Source of the DNA: Daucus carota subsp. sativus
Taxonomy: Eukaryota > Streptophyta > Magnoliopsida > Apiales > Apiaceae
Assembly (NCBI RefSeq): GCF_001625215.2
Contig: NC_030384.2
Location: forward strand, 40,954,390-41,018,389
DNA: 64,000 bases
Direction: 5' to 3'
The translations under genes were made by a program, and so were the position numbers. Position 1 is the first letter of the stretch; each line of letters opens with the position of its first letter. Below the pieces are notes generated by a model that saw nothing but the letters and a program-made list of their open reading frames with translations, did no database searches and was not told where the DNA came from. Below, one piece after another: positions 12,775-25,011 of this stretch.

Positions 12775-13328
12775 GGGTTAATTATCAACTAGGTCACTTT
12801 TTACACCAGAAAATATCAAGTGGGTCACTCGGAAATTTTTGGTCTCATTTGAATCATTAAAGTCAAAAAAAATATCAAATAGATACCTCTAATATTTTTT
12901 CGAGAGGTAAACTTTATTTTTCATTGAGTTCCACACATTTTTCTTGGTTTTTAGTATAAGAAAATGAAAAGCTATGAATTTAGTATTTATGATAATATAT
13001 TTAGATTTTAAGAAATTTATTTATTATTTATTTGATATAAATTAAACAAAATAATTTTAAAATTAAAAATAAATAGTAAATAAATTTTTTAAAATCTGAA
13101 TATATTATCATAAATACTAGAATTCATAATCTTTAATTTGATTATACTAACAACCAAGAAAAACGTGAGCAACTCAATGGAAAATAAAGTTTACTTTTCG
13201 AAAAAAATATTAGAGGTATCTATTTGAAATTTTTTATGACTTTAGTGATTCAAATGAGACCAAAAATTTCCGAGTGATTCACTTGATATTTTCTAGGGTA
13301 AAAAGTGACCTAATTGATAATTAACCCC
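12775..13328. mobile_element. Mutator-like foldback element, 554 bp, with 9 bp target duplication
   Basis: Starts GGGTTAATTATCAA and ends TTGATAATTAACCCC. The two arms, each ~260 bp, are near-complementary over almost their whole length (for example AGGTCACTTTTTAC against GTAAAAAGTGACCT). It is flanked by the exact 9 bp repeat TTATTAATT (12766-12774 and 13329-13337), as expected for Mutator-like transposition. No transposase is encoded. Confidence 0.93.
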
Positions 13329-13337
13329 TTATTAATT

Positions 13338-14174
13338 AGTTAAGGTTTGTTGCATCAATTAAATTAGTTCTAATTTTTGTTTGTATAATAATTATAGATT
13401 AGTTTGGTAGTTATGTTTATGTGTAGAAGTCATCACTCGGGCATTTTCGGATGAGTCTGAAGTTCTATTAAAAAATAGGTGTTCTTGTAGAGTAATAGTT
13501 GTTGATTAACCTTCTCTAACAGCTAATTGGTATGTGTTGTTAGTTGTCATGGTAGAATTTTTGTATCTTGTAACTAGGCACCAGCTTATTTTTGACCAGC
13601 TGGTAGATTCTATATTAAGAAACTTACAAACTTAAGCAATAAGCAGCTTAGTTTAAAATGCAAGACTGTTGCAAATATGGTAATTACTACTACTAGTTTC
13701 TTGCGTTCTATCAACTTATTTATAAAGACACGCCGAGTACTACGTCAATAAGTTAGTTAACAATCCAGTATCCGGTAACGTAATTGATTAGTAAGTATTT
13801 TCTATTTACTGGGCATTGTCATGAGACTCATGACATACTAATATTTAACATAGACTTAAACTAATAGTACTCATTTTGTCCATCTTGAAATTATTATCCA
13901 TGTTTTAATAAATATCAGGTAAATTAAATATTAACTATAAACAATACAATTTTTTATATTAATTAAACGGGAATGAATAAAAGATAGATTTTAGATTGTG
14001 AATAAATTGAGGAGAATGAAAGGATAATAATCTATATGTAAGTTAGTTGATACTTAAACCATGATATAAAGATAAAATAATATTAAACTTTATCAAATAA
14101 TTTATTTGTTATCTTTAGTGACTCGTGTATTTTTTTAATATATTAAGCATTTTATATTGTATATGTATCATGTA
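13338..14174. other. AT-rich spacer
   Basis: I see no open frame, repeat structure or RNA gene that I can support here. Confidence 0.5.
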
Positions 14175-14486
14175 CTCCCTCCGTCCCACTCATTTCTATA
14201 CAGTTTCCTTTTTGGGACGTCCCATCATTTCTATACATTCCAAATATAGTAACTTTTTATAATATAAAACACTACTACACCCACTACATTCTTCCACTAT
14301 CTCCATTCTATAATAATATAAACACTATTACACCCACTATTTTCCCCCACTATCTCAAATCTATCATTAAATATAAATGTGTCCCACCACTTTACTCACT
14401 TTTCATCTCAATTTACTCATTTTTTATACTTTTTCTTGGTCTCCGTGTTCAAACCAAACGTATATAATCTACCGGGACGGAGGGAG
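14175..14486. mobile_element. Stowaway-like MITE
   Basis: CTCCCTCCGTCCCACTC at the left and CGGGACGGAGGGAG at the right, each bordered by TA. 312 bp, non-coding. Confidence 0.92.
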
Positions 14487-14663
14487 TAGTATTTTACTAG
14501 CAAGAGTTTTAGGAGAATTTGAAATTTGAAGGAGAATTTGAAATTTGAAGTGATCAACCACACGTGTGTGTTTTTGGACCGTTGACAAAACAACAAGTAT
14601 TACACGAAAATGCCCATTGACCAGCCAGCCAAGCTCCCTCTCAGCAGAGGGTTTGGGGGGAAA

Positions 14664-15408
14664 TAGGGGTGTAAATGAGCCGAGCCGAACTCTAGAGTGT
14701 TCGTGTATCGTTTGTTAAAATATTAGCGAACTCGAGCTCGAGCTTGGATCGAGCCAAAAATATTGTTTGAGGATCGACTCATTAAGAAATAGCGTTGTTC
14801 ACGAACGGCTCACGAACCGCTCATGAGCTGTCTCGCGAGTTTTTGCTCACGAACCGCTCATTGACTTACGTTCATGAACATGCTCACGAATTTTGCTCAT
14901 CAACCGCTCATTAATTTTGTTCACGAGCTTGTTCAATAAACTTTGCTAACGAGCTAACTTATACTCATAAATTATTTACGAGCTTGTTCGTGAGCGTAAG
15001 TTATGCTCTAATTAAAATAAATAAATTAAAATGCTAACAATATTTTAATTTATGCTCTGAGGAATCATAATTCATATTAAATTATTCATGAATGAAACTC
15101 CCACATCCACGAGCCATGTTTACGAGTCAGGTTGACGAATTATGTTCACGGGCCGAGTCCACGAACCATGTTCACGAACTACGCTCACGAGCCAAGTTAA
15201 CGAACCATGTTCACGAACTCATAATTCGGACTTGTTCACGAACTATCGAGTCGAACTCTACTGTGCTCAAGTTCAGCTCGTTTATAAAATGAACCTTAAA
15301 ATTGTGCTCAAGTTCGACTCGTTTATGAATCGAACCGAGATCAAACCGAGCTTTTTTCGAACCGAACACCGAGCGGTTATCAAGCGTATCAACTCATTTA
15401 CAGCCCTA
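14664..15408. mobile_element. hAT-like non-autonomous element with internal CTCACGAAC-type repeats
   Basis: Terminal repeats TAGGGGTGTAAATGAG and CTCATTTACAGCCCTA are inverted and flanked by GGGGAAA on both sides (7-8 bp). The interior is filled with short imperfect repeats of 'CACGAACCGCTCA', 'TTCACGAACT' and 'GAGCTCG', on both strands. The small open frames in it are a by-product of that repetition. Confidence 0.8.
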
Positions 15409-16467
15409 GGGGAAACCAGAACCAAGCAATATATTCTTGTCTGTATTTTGTCACATGAATTGTCTATTTCTTATTACTGAGCTTGAAAAGGAAACATGTA
15501 ATATCAAATTGCGGAAATATCTTATGTAATGGTTGCTTGTTTCAACAAGACAAGTGTAAGAGTTCTGCAAAAATTTCTCAATTCTTTTTTTCAAATATGT
15601 AGGTAACAAGTTGTTATTGAGCGCTCTTTTTAAATCTTCTATAAACAAAGTGAATCATCTTGTGGACGCATACACTTTACCAATTAAAATATGTGATTCT
15701 ATAACAATTTGAAAAAATTATGAGACCCAATCTTTCTACAAGTATGAAAAATATAAAATGATTTTTGAGTTTTTCATCTTAAATTCTCAACTAAAGTAAG
15801 TACATTCTTTTTATTGTGTGTTTTATTTTAAATTTACGAAAAACAAATTATGATTCTAAACAATGCAAATATTGAAATTTCGAGTCTATGGATGAGTTTA
15901 TATGTGACACGAACAAAGTATGTGTTTGCAAGTTTTACGAGCTGTTCAATTTTATACTCGCATACATAAAATGTTCGTCTAGCTCGACTATCACTTTAAT
16001 TTTGTAAATCATTTTTACATACATCACGGACATATCTAGGCAAAAGACAAAAACTATCATATTTTAGTACTTGTCTTGATGTAAATATTACTCTGCTCGA
16101 GAATGGTCAAAAATAAGTATCGCATTCTGGACATATTACGTATTTTGAAATGAGTAGTTAAATAATTTACAGAGAGTATATTATTTGTTACCCATTTTCA
16201 GTCTGATTAATTAATCAAGTAAATTTTAATTTTTTTTAATTTCATCTACACTTATACCACTTTCAATTCAACCCAAAAAATTATTTACATAGCCATCTTA
16301 TTGTCGATTATGCCCTAGGCACTAGGAATAAATCGGATTATCCATTCTAAAATATGATATAAAATAATATTACTGTACGTAATTTTGAAAAATCATATTA
16401 TTATACAAATATACAAAAAATATGAATTTTTGTCATTTTTCACCTATTTAACTCATTTACTTTGTTA
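15409..16467. other. AT-rich spacer
   Basis: No gene, RNA or clear repeat that I can support. Confidence 0.5.
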
Positions 16468-16843
16468 GAGCAAGTCCAACAGTGTCCTGGTTGGAGCCCT
16501 AAATATAATATAAAAAATTATGTCCTAGTAGTTTAGAACATATTCTACTAACTTCAACTCCAACAATGTGCCTTATTTTCACTATATGTTTAATATTTTA
16601 TTATTAAAAGTTCACTTTCATCATTAAAACATAATATAAAATAGAGAGAGAAAGAGAGTGTTGGTAAGAATTTATTATAAAATATGGGATAAGGCAAGGA
16701 GAGAGAGCCTCTCAAAAATAAGGCTTGAATGGGTTGTCCTAGTGATATAGGGCATCACTAGGACACTGTTGAATCAAATTTTTTCATCAAATGCCCTATA
16801 TTATGACTTAGGACACTAAATAGGGCAGCTGTTGGACTTGCTC
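16468..16843. mobile_element. PIF/Harbinger (Tourist)-like MITE, 376 bp
   Basis: GAGCAAGTCCAACAGTGTCC at the left and CAGCTGTTGGACTTGCTC at the right are inverted, with TTA on both sides. Sub-terminal 'TCCTAG' motifs also pair. Confidence 0.88.
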
Positions 16844-17806
16844 TTATGCGGGTCTTCGGGACCAATATTTATTCAATTAGATATAAAACAATGAAATATT
16901 TGTTTAATGATAAAATAATATTTATTTAATATTTATTAATAAATAGAAATTGTTCAAGAGCATCTACTCTAAATATCTTTACAGCTATATAAAGGTGTAC
17001 ATGGGTATTGTAGTTTGTAGGCGTGAATAATGAAGGGGGTGTCGGTGGTCTAGTTGGTAGGAGGAGTGAATTAGTGGGCCCGTTTCTCTGACTACGTGTG
17101 AGTGATCCAGTGGTGCTCTGGTCGGCTCGTTTATTATTTCCTTTGCGGTAGCCCATTTTCGTGGGTCCACATTCACCGTATCTTTTTCATTTCATAAAAA
17201 TATTTTTATTAATTCAACAACTTATATTAATACGAAATAATTAATTTTTGTCTCCAAGTTACATAACGGTGCAACTACTTGCATGAAGATAAAATCCTAA
17301 AAACTAACTGTCTTATTTGTATATTTTATATTTGAACTCTATTTGTTGTGGGTAACGTTTCTCTATTGTTTACAGAATTTTCTATAAATTAACGGTTTGG
17401 TATATTGTATTCCTGTGTATCTATATTGAGCAATGAGCTAGGAAGAAGTCATGTAGATTTTAATATGCTGTAGGCTGTAGCTCCACGATAAGAATCATTT
17501 GCTTAAAGCAACTTTCAAGATTTACCTTATGCAACAGCCAACAAAGAAAGCCTTTCAAGCGGAATAAATCAGATTTTCAACAAGAAACTAATTGTATCAG
17601 AGGAAATATACAAGTCATGCAGAAATAAGTGGAGATTCCGATACCTACAGCTTTACTATTTACTCGAAATTTAGAGATCTTACATCGAAAAGGCCTTCAT
17701 ATTATTCATCAATTTCTTTTAGATATCACCAACTTTCACTCTAATTAGAAAGAACTAACAAATGTTTCAGGTGAGCACGATTATATAATCCAACGGTAAA
17801 AGCTTA
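16844..17806. other. Spacer between two Tourist-like MITEs
   Basis: Includes a moderately GC-rich patch (17040-17170) without a convincing gene on either strand. The rest is AT-rich and unremarkable. Confidence 0.4.
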
Positions 17807-18079
17807 GAGCAAGTCCAATAAGTTATCTATATCATGTCCTAAACTCACATTTAAGTAATTTGTCAAAATAATCACCTCTCTCCTTCTTTCTTTGTTTTTT
17901 CCCATTTTTTCCCACTCTCTCTCAAATTTATTATTAAAATAATCTTACAAGAACAAATATAGAAATTGCTATTGGAGTTGATACTAAAGTTTGATTACCT
18001 AAATCACGGAGACTCACTAAGATTCATTATTTTATATTATTAATAAGTAACGAGATAGGTAACCTATTGGACCTATCTC
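17807..18079. mobile_element. PIF/Harbinger (Tourist)-like MITE, 273 bp
   Basis: GAGCAAGTCCAATAAGTTATC at the left and GATAGGTAACCTATTGGAC..ATCTC at the right, flanked by TTA. Related to the element at 16468-16843 in its terminal sequence. Confidence 0.8.
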
Positions 18080-18194
18080 TTATCATTTGTTGTCCAAGTC
18101 AGATCATAGGTCCGATTCTAACTAATCTCGAGAAAATCATCAATCGGTTCACCTTTTTGAAATTCGACCTCAGTTCATCTCCCAATACATTTCA

Positions 18195-18530
18195 TCTTAA
18201 ATCATTAATTTCTTATAAAGTACATATAAAATATGATTTTAATATAGAATAATACAAAACACACACACTATAATTTAATGTTTTTTCTGTAAGGCTATAA
18301 TTTAATGTTTAAAATTTGATTGAAACAATTATTTTTCAAAATTGGCTCTTCAGTGAAATAATTATGAATAATTATTATTTTATTATAAAAAAGTGCTGAA
18401 ATATTGCATAATTTTAAATGATTTTTCAAAACAAGCGTTGTATATTTTTGTTTTAAATATATTATATCAAATTTTGTTATTTATATTTCAAAAAAAATTA
18501 TATACTCTTATAATAGACTCCCGTTGTATA
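18195..18530. mobile_element. Decayed second copy of the 2067-2493 MITE family
   Basis: Shares ordered blocks with the intronic element: AAATCAT.AATTT, ACATATAAAA.ATGATT, TTTAA.GTTTAAAATTTGATT.AAA, ATTATTATT.TATTATA and AATATTGCATAATTTTAAATG. Termini are eroded. Confidence 0.6.
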
Positions 18531-18892
18531 GTGTCACATTATATATATTTATAAAATATTATATATAATATATAACATAAATTTTGTTACTGAACTTTTA
18601 CATATTTTAAATATCGTATTCCCAATTACTCATGAGTCATGAGCTCTGAGAATTCCACTCAACCGAAATTTTTGATAGTTAAGAAGGAAAAGATACCCAT
18701 AGCAGCTAGCCTGGAGGCTCATTGCAGCAGATACAGTATAAATAATACCAAGCCAACTACACCTGGTTATAAACACCTCTTTGTATATTACATACACTAT
18801 ATAATAACATATAATATACATTCTCTCTCTATATATTTTCCGGTGACCGGAATTTGGGCACTCAATTTTCCAACTACCTCCTGGCATTTGCA

Positions 18893-18937
18893 TACACACA
18901 CACACACACAAACACTTGTGTGGTGTGTGTGTGTGTA
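18893..18937. repeat. Back-to-back (CA)n and (GT)n microsatellite
   Basis: A CA run is followed within ~7 bases by a GT run, so the pair forms a potential hairpin. It lies about 300 bp upstream of the O-fucosyltransferase ATG, in the promoter or leader. Confidence 0.9.
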
Positions 18938-19229
18938 TTTTCCCCTTGTGTGTAGATACTGTCGTCTGTCAGTAGATTTGTTTCATCTGGGCTACAATCT
19001 TTTTGTCATTGTGTTGTAAAGCTACATTCTTTTTAGCCTTTTGAGTAACAAATCACTTGCTTTCAAGAATTCACACTTATAGAATTCTTGGATCTTGAAC
19101 AATCAAATAAAGATCAGATCTTTACATTTTTTGGAACCATTGTTTGTGATTTTGGTTTGCTGAGCTGGTGATGATATTCACAAGTTGATTTGGGTAAGTT
19201 TTGATTTTTTGAGTGTATATAGGAATAGT

Positions 19230-22105
19230 ATGTGTAAGATAGAGAAGAGGGGATATATTGAAATGGGGTTGAAATCATTTGGTGGTGAGGGTAAAAAGGG
19301 GATTGACAAGTTTAAGAGTTCAATGGTGTCAAGGTCTAAGATGAAGCTTTGGATGATTAGAGCAACTACTTGCATTTTGTTGTGGACTTGTTTAGTTCAG
19401 TTGACAACTTTGAGTGAGATGTGGGGAGCTAGAGTTTTAAAGGGTTGGCCTTCTTGCTTTTCCCATGAATCTGCTACTGCTATGGATGTCATGATCACAC
19501 CGTCTCTTCCGACTCGAGTTCTTCCACCCAAGAGTGAGTTTTGGTGCTTGTAATATACTAGCATTATGTGCATTTATGGTTGTAATGTCATGTGATTGTG
19601 ATTTTGTGGTATTGTTTGGAATTCTAGTGAATTTAGTCGAGTTTAAGTGATGATAGAGGAAAGAAAGTGCAATCAGCAAGTTTGGAAAGTTTGCTTTTTC
19701 CTTGCAACATCATTTATTAATTTGTTTCTAATTTGCATCTCTATCACATTATGCTTTGAAAGTGACTGTTTAATTTAGGCTAGAATGCAAGTATATGGTG
19801 ATATTAGTTATCCAGTATGTGAAATGATAAGGCAGAGGGCTTGATCATTCGCCAGAAATATACCTATTCTTTATCTGGTTATTGCTCCATCTGAAAACTG
19901 CAGCCATTTTTTGAAATATAGGTATTTAGTTTTACTTTTAGTGGCTTTTGATGTATAGGATTTTTCCTAAAAAATCTTTTGCCTGCCCAATTGGAATGTC
20001 TCGAGGATCTTCTCATCCTACCGTGAATTTGTGAAAACATTTTGTATGCTTTAGTGTAATTGCTTCCTTTCAACTATAGATAAAACCTATCCTACTTTCA
20101 TCTGTATATTGATTTGATTTAGGTTTTGATTCGATGTGATGGTATTATACAGGGGTGTATAAGAACAATGGCTATTTGATGGTTTCATGCAATGGAGGTC
20201 TTAACCAAATGCGTGCAGCGGTGAGTGGACTTAGCTCAGCTCTGGTGTAATATAATTTTTCCCTTGTATCAGAATTTCTTACATGCTAAGTACATGGTTA
20301 TGATGCAGATATGCGACATGGTAGCTATAGCAAGATATTTAAATGTTACGCTTATTGTTCCTGAGCTGGATAAAACTTCTTTCTGGGCTGATCCAAGGTT
20401 TGCCAGATTATGCTTTCTTTTGACATTAGAAACTAGACACGATTTCAGTATGACTAAGCTATATTTATATATTTCTTATTTCATATGGCATGGCAGTGAG
20501 TTTCAGGACATTTTTGATGTCGACCATTTCATTTCATCACTGAGGGATGAGGTTCGTATACTGAAGCAACTGCCTCCCAGAGTTAAGAGGAGAGTGGAAC
20601 TAGGATTGTTTTACACAATGCCTCCTGTCAGTTGGTCTGACATTTCTTATTATCATAATCAAGTATACCATCTAACTTTGTTCTTGTTAAATCCTATTAT
20701 TTGTTGGTAAAACTTCTGCTGTTAATTTTAATTGGATTTGTTTCTGGAACTTTCAGATTCTCCCTCTGATCCAGAAATACAAGATTGTGCATCTGAATAG
20801 GACTGATGCTCGGCTTGCCAACAATGGTCTGCCACTAGAGATGCAAAAGCTTCGATGCCGAGTAAACTTCGGTGCTCTGAGATTTACTTCTCAAATAGAG
20901 GAGTTGGGAAAAAGGGTAATTAAGCTCTTAAGGCAGAATGGTCCTTTCCTTGTACTTCATCTCAGATATGAAATGGACATGTTAGCATTTTCGGGTTGTA
21001 ACCAGGGATGCAGCAATGAAGAAGTAGATGAGTTGACACGAATGAGGTGGCTTTAAATGCTTATCATCCACAATGCATCATATTTATTATTTTGACACTT
21101 TTTTTTCACATGTTTAGTACAATGCCTCAACAGATATGCCTACCCATGGTGGAAAGAGAAAATCATAAATTCTGACTTGAAAAGAAAGGATGGTCTATGT
21201 CCATTAACCCCCGAGGAAACTGCTCTTACACTGAGGGCACTGGACATTGATCGTGACATCCAAATCTACATTGCCGCTGGAGAGATTTATGGCGGAGAAA
21301 AACGAATGGCTAGTCTCACTGCTGCTTATCCAAGAGTGGTTAGTAGAAAATGCAAAGTAAATTTATTCAAGTCAGGATCTCGTTTAAATATATAGTTAAG
21401 TGATGCTTCTGTTATTATAGGTCAGGAAGGAAACTCTTTTGGACTCGTCAGACCTTGGATATTTCCAGAATCACTCTTCTCAGATGGCAGCACTCGATTA
21501 TCTTGTTTCTCTAGAAAGTGATATTTTTGTTCCAACATATGATGGAAACATGGCCAAAGTTGTTGAAGGCCACCGCAGGTACTCATTTTATATCCGGTTT
21601 TTATACAAAATATCTGCATGTTTTGTTTGCTCTGTAAGAAAATACTAAGAAATCAACTAAAAACTTGAAAAAAAAAACTCTCTTGAGTAAAGATTGGCAC
21701 ATTGAATCAACAAACAATTGTAGTTATGTGGTTATAGAGTGCTTTTACTTCTATTCCGGGTTATGAGCTTTATTAATTTAGTTAGGTCATGCTGATCACT
21801 CAAGAGAGGATAAATCTGATACCTTCTGCATTTTTTGTTCTCTTTCCAGATTCCTTGGTTTCAGAAAGACGATATTATTGGATAGAAAGCTACTAGTTGA
21901 TTTAATAGATCAATATAATCACGGTTCCTTGAATTGGGATGAATTCTCTAGTGCTGTTAAGGAAGCACATTCAGATCGCATGGGGAACCCCACAAAAAGG
22001 TTGGTGATTCCAGACAGACCAAAGGAGGAAGATTATTTCTATGCCAACCCTGACGAATGCTTGCAATCATCAGAAATGTCGGAGGAAAGATTAGAAATCT
22101 TATAA
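19230..22105 (+). CDS. O-fucosyltransferase family protein (GT65-like), Golgi type II membrane protein
   Basis: Eight exons: 19230-19533, 20153-20220, 20309-20397, 20497-20662, 20757-21046, 21134-21338, 21421-21578, 21850-22105; all phases agree, 512 codons (511 aa). A basic N-terminal tail is followed by one hydrophobic segment (~residues 35-55, [17 protein letters not shown]), typical of a Golgi signal anchor. Conserved blocks follow in order: [18 protein letters not shown] (donor-binding Gly/Arg loop), [47 protein letters not shown], and [20 protein letters not shown]. These match the plant DUF246/O-FucT family, whose known members act on cell-wall, pectin or glycoprotein targets; the acceptor here is unknown. 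ATG 19230 (MCKIEKRGY) is the first in frame; the Met at 19263 is an alternative. Confidence 0.93.
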
Positions 22106-22859
22106 TTGACTGGGGCACGCTCTGTTGTTTTGACTAGTGGACTGCATTGTGAATCTACCACTACTGGGGATCAAAGTTCTCTTATTACTGAATCATTAGA
22201 GATGACGAGAATCTTGTTCTGAGGAGGAAATTGAAATGATGGCAAGGAATGTGCAATTTCACCACTACAGAGGATCATCGGGACCAGGTGGAGTTTCATG
22301 TAAATTCTCGGTTGTATTAATTATCTAATAATTTGGTTCCTGTATAGAAGATACCCTGCCATTACAGGGTTATACTGAACTTCACCGTCCTCGGTGTACG
22401 CAAATGGATAGCATGCATTAGTCCCTGTTCATTTGACATGCGGTTCTCTGTAGGCACACTATCGATTATCGAATATATAGATACCATCAATATAGTTCCA
22501 TCTTGTACATGTTTCTCATGTGTTTGATTATCATGCATGATTCTTTATTCGTCAAGTAATAGGTTTATAAGCCAAGTAAATGAACCCAAGTCCCCTTCAT
22601 ATACTTTGATTTCCTGTTCAAGGCAATTATTGCTCTAATATGGAACAATAAAAGAAATAAACAGCTCTTTTGAAGTAAAATTTACAAGGTGAATTCAAAG
22701 TGAAATGGATGTGATTAGTATCAGGGTTCTATTTTGGCTATTAGTTGAGATGAGGGAAATTCAGTGGTTCTGCATAAGCATAGCTAACTTTTACGCCTGA
22801 GGTGTGCAGCGTGCTATATAAAGAAACTGAAGTTTACCAAAAATCCGGATATCTGAAAG
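22106..22859. other. 3' UTR of the O-fucosyltransferase gene and spacer
   Basis: Likely transcribed 3' flank to about 22560; no further gene visible. Confidence 0.5.
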
Positions 22860-23148
22860 GACCCTGTTTGGAAGTTAGAGTTTTGGGGCAAAATTAGAGT
22901 TTTGATGTAATATTAGTGTTTGGTAGTTAGCGGATTGAAATAGAGGTTTGGATCCAAAAAACTAATTTTGAAAAAGCTACTTTGAGGAGTTTTTTGGATT
23001 AACGGTTTTGATTTGTGTCGGAAAAAACTAATCAATCAACTATTTACCAAACAATTTTATGAAAAACAACAAATTCAATCCGCTAGTCAAAACATCTAAT
23101 TCAATCCACTAACAGCTAACCGCTAACTGCTAATTTCCAAACAAGGCC
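22860..23148. mobile_element. hAT-like MITE
   Basis: Left end ACCCTGTTTGGAAGTTAG and right end CTAATTTCCAAACAAGGCC are inverted repeats of the 'GGGCCTGTTTGG' type common in plant hAT MITEs. 'CCGCTA' and 'TAGCGGA' motifs pair further in. No clear target duplication. Confidence 0.75.
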
Positions 23149-23615
23149 TTGATGTCAATAAGCGCACGAGCAAAACGCTCAGTTATCGACGACATCCATC
23201 GACCATGAGCTTGCGGTGGAAGAAAAAGGGGTAGGAATGTAGAAGTAGGTGGCAAGGGAATTGTGTGGAAATAGTTGTTGATAGTTGTGGGCTGTGGCTG
23301 TGGGTGCTGATTGAAATGTTGATGAAAAGCAAAGCTTGATTCCACACCATATTGTGTTTGTGTTTGTGTTTGTGTTTGTGTGAGTGGAGTCCCATAATGA
23401 TGTGGGAATGCCCCCTTTAACTTTCTAATTATCACTCTATTATTTTGTGGCCACTCACAATCCCAACTACTATGACAGCACTTTACATTTCTATTGTTTT
23501 CCTCCTCATGATCCAAACCCTCAATTTCATGGTGCCATGTTATGTGGTCATACCCAACACAAGAATAAGATGGACAACAAAATCCCTGATTATGTGGGGG
23601 TTGAAGATCTGATAG
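23130..23615 (-). CDS. Unidentified open frame, possible exon of an unknown gene
   Basis: A 161-codon open stretch without an early ATG. A candidate acceptor (CTATCAG, minus strand) lies at its 5' edge, so it could be an internal or last exon. The N-terminal half is Cys/His/Trp-rich (CCPSYSCVGYDHITWHH, CCHSSWDCEWPQNNR); then come a basic patch, a (TQ)5 run from a GTGTTT-type microsatellite, and a Pro/His-rich tail. The last few codons fall inside the neighbouring hAT-like MITE, which supplies the stop. I do not recognise a family. It may be a truncated gene or chance. Confidence 0.25.
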   Translation of the reverse strand, partial: LSDLQPPHNQGFCCPSYSCVGYDHITWHHEIEGLDHEEENNRNVKCCHSSWDCEWPQNNRVIIRKLKGAFPHHYGTPLTQTQTQTQTQYGVESSFAFHQHFNQHPQPQPTTINNYFHTIPLPPTSTFLPLFLPPQAHGRWMSSITERFARALIDIKALFGN

Positions 23616-23984
23616 TTAAAACCTTTTGATAATCCACTTGTGTTGCTGTTGTTTAATTAGTCTCAACTGATCCAAGAAGCCTAGAGTCTAGAGATTTGTC
23701 TTAGTTTTGTTAATTGATTTATTAATAATTGGTTTAAGTGGATCCAAGAAGCCTAGAGGAAGCACCTACTTGTACAGATCCCCAGGACAAATAATGTAAC
23801 TTGTTAACCATCATTGCTTTACTCTTTAGTCCACTTTGGTGGTAAACAAGTCACACCACAACTGGAATTTGGGCTTACAAGGCCCAGTTCAATCAAGATG
23901 ATTAGTTTACTTCTCTCTTGCTCAGTGGTCCAGAGTCTCAAGGCCCAAGAAACTTAAGTTATCTCCCAATTCAATTCTGCCAAG

Positions 23985-24368
23985 TTAATTACTACACCAA
24001 AACAAACGAGAAAAATATGATGAACAACTAAGCAGAAAGAATCCTTGAAATATAAGCAGCTTCTCAACATTAACATGGAAGCATCTATTGTTTGCTAAAC
24101 AAAAACTGAGCATTACCCCAGCAAATTTTGTAACATTAGATAAATATTTAGAGAAAATAAGTAACACTGGATGCACATTAGGTCCTGTTTTTAGCTGGGT
24201 TGATTTTCTTTTATCAGGTAGAGATGGTATGAATGAAAATGTGCGAGCAACAAAAACAAGAAAAAGAATCCCAAAAATGAAAAAATCGAATGAGAAAACT
24301 TGACAAAGCATACTAGCTTCTGCCAGTTCTAAGTCTCTTCTATGCTTCTTTAGAGTCACCCCAACCAT
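23985..24368 (-). CDS. Unidentified small open frame with a hydrophobic segment
   Basis: 127 codons from an ATG on the minus strand. A charged N-terminus (MVGVTLKKHRRDLELAEAS) is followed by a strongly hydrophobic stretch (residues ~22-47, FSFDFFIFGILFLVFVARTF) and a Phe/Ser-rich tail. It could be a first exon of a membrane protein or chance. No family recognised, and no promoter or splice evidence. Confidence 0.2.
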   Translation of the reverse strand: MVGVTLKKHRRDLELAEASMLCQVFSFDFFIFGILFLVFVARTFSFIPSLPDKRKSTQLKTGPNVHPVLLIFSKYLSNVTKFAGVMLSFCLANNRCFHVNVEKLLIFQGFFLLSCSSYFSRLFWCSN

Positions 24369-24709
24369 TAGGATTGCACCATTGTCTGACTGTTAAAAGG
24401 AAGATCATTAGTATCAACTGAAACTCACGTTAATTCTGCAGACTGTTGATTACTAGTGTTTACACGATTATAGGCGGTCTAGCTTAAGATGAATTCTCAA
24501 ATTTTTGGATTCACAATTATAATAGACCATAAGAAAGTACAATATTAAAATATGTTTACCCATGTCATAATCTTTGATGGTTATTGGTTCCTGTGACATC
24601 CCTATTCCCTGGGCATGAGTCCTTTTATTTGTGCAACTTTCCCTTGTATAGATTAAGTTCAATGGTGAGCTAAAGTGTAGCTATTGCTATAATATAGCAT
24701 TAAAATGTG

Positions 24710-24990
24710 GTTTTTGGTGCATCTCCAATGGTTGGTGCTATATCTTGTGCTAAAATAATATATGTGCATTCATGTACTTGAATAGGTTGAGATATAAATC
24801 TATTTTTTATTCATTTCCCTCCATTTTTTTACTTTTTGATGAGGTGACAATTACAGCTATTGCTATAGTTTGTGCTAAATATAGCACCAACTATAGCAAT
24901 ATGTTATTTTAGCACCAAGTTTAGCTGGAGTTGAAATTTTTTGATTTTGAGTTATAATATAGATATAGCATACCATTTGATTTGCTCTAA
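24710..24990. repeat. Decayed MITE-like repeat with 'TGCTATA' motifs
   Basis: Contains many direct and inverted copies of TAGCTATTGCTATA, TAGCACCAA and TTGGTGCTATA. The edges GGTGCATCTCCAATGG and CATTTGATTTGCTCTA are roughly inverted. No target duplication could be fixed. Confidence 0.5.
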
Positions 24991-25011
24991 CAAATTAAGG
25001 GTATTCAGCTG

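Noticed and set aside
15092-15480. Two overlapping small proteins rich in HVHELRSRAKLTNHV-like repeats
   Set aside because: They are translations of the short CACGAAC/GAGCTCG repeats inside the hAT-like element.
17040-17110. tRNA-like A-box (TGGTCTAGTTGG) suggesting a tRNA or SINE
   Set aside because: No B-box at the right spacing and no cloverleaf could be drawn.
19185-19229. Longer N-terminus for the O-fucosyltransferase
   Set aside because: The extension begins at TTG; the first ATG in frame is 19230.
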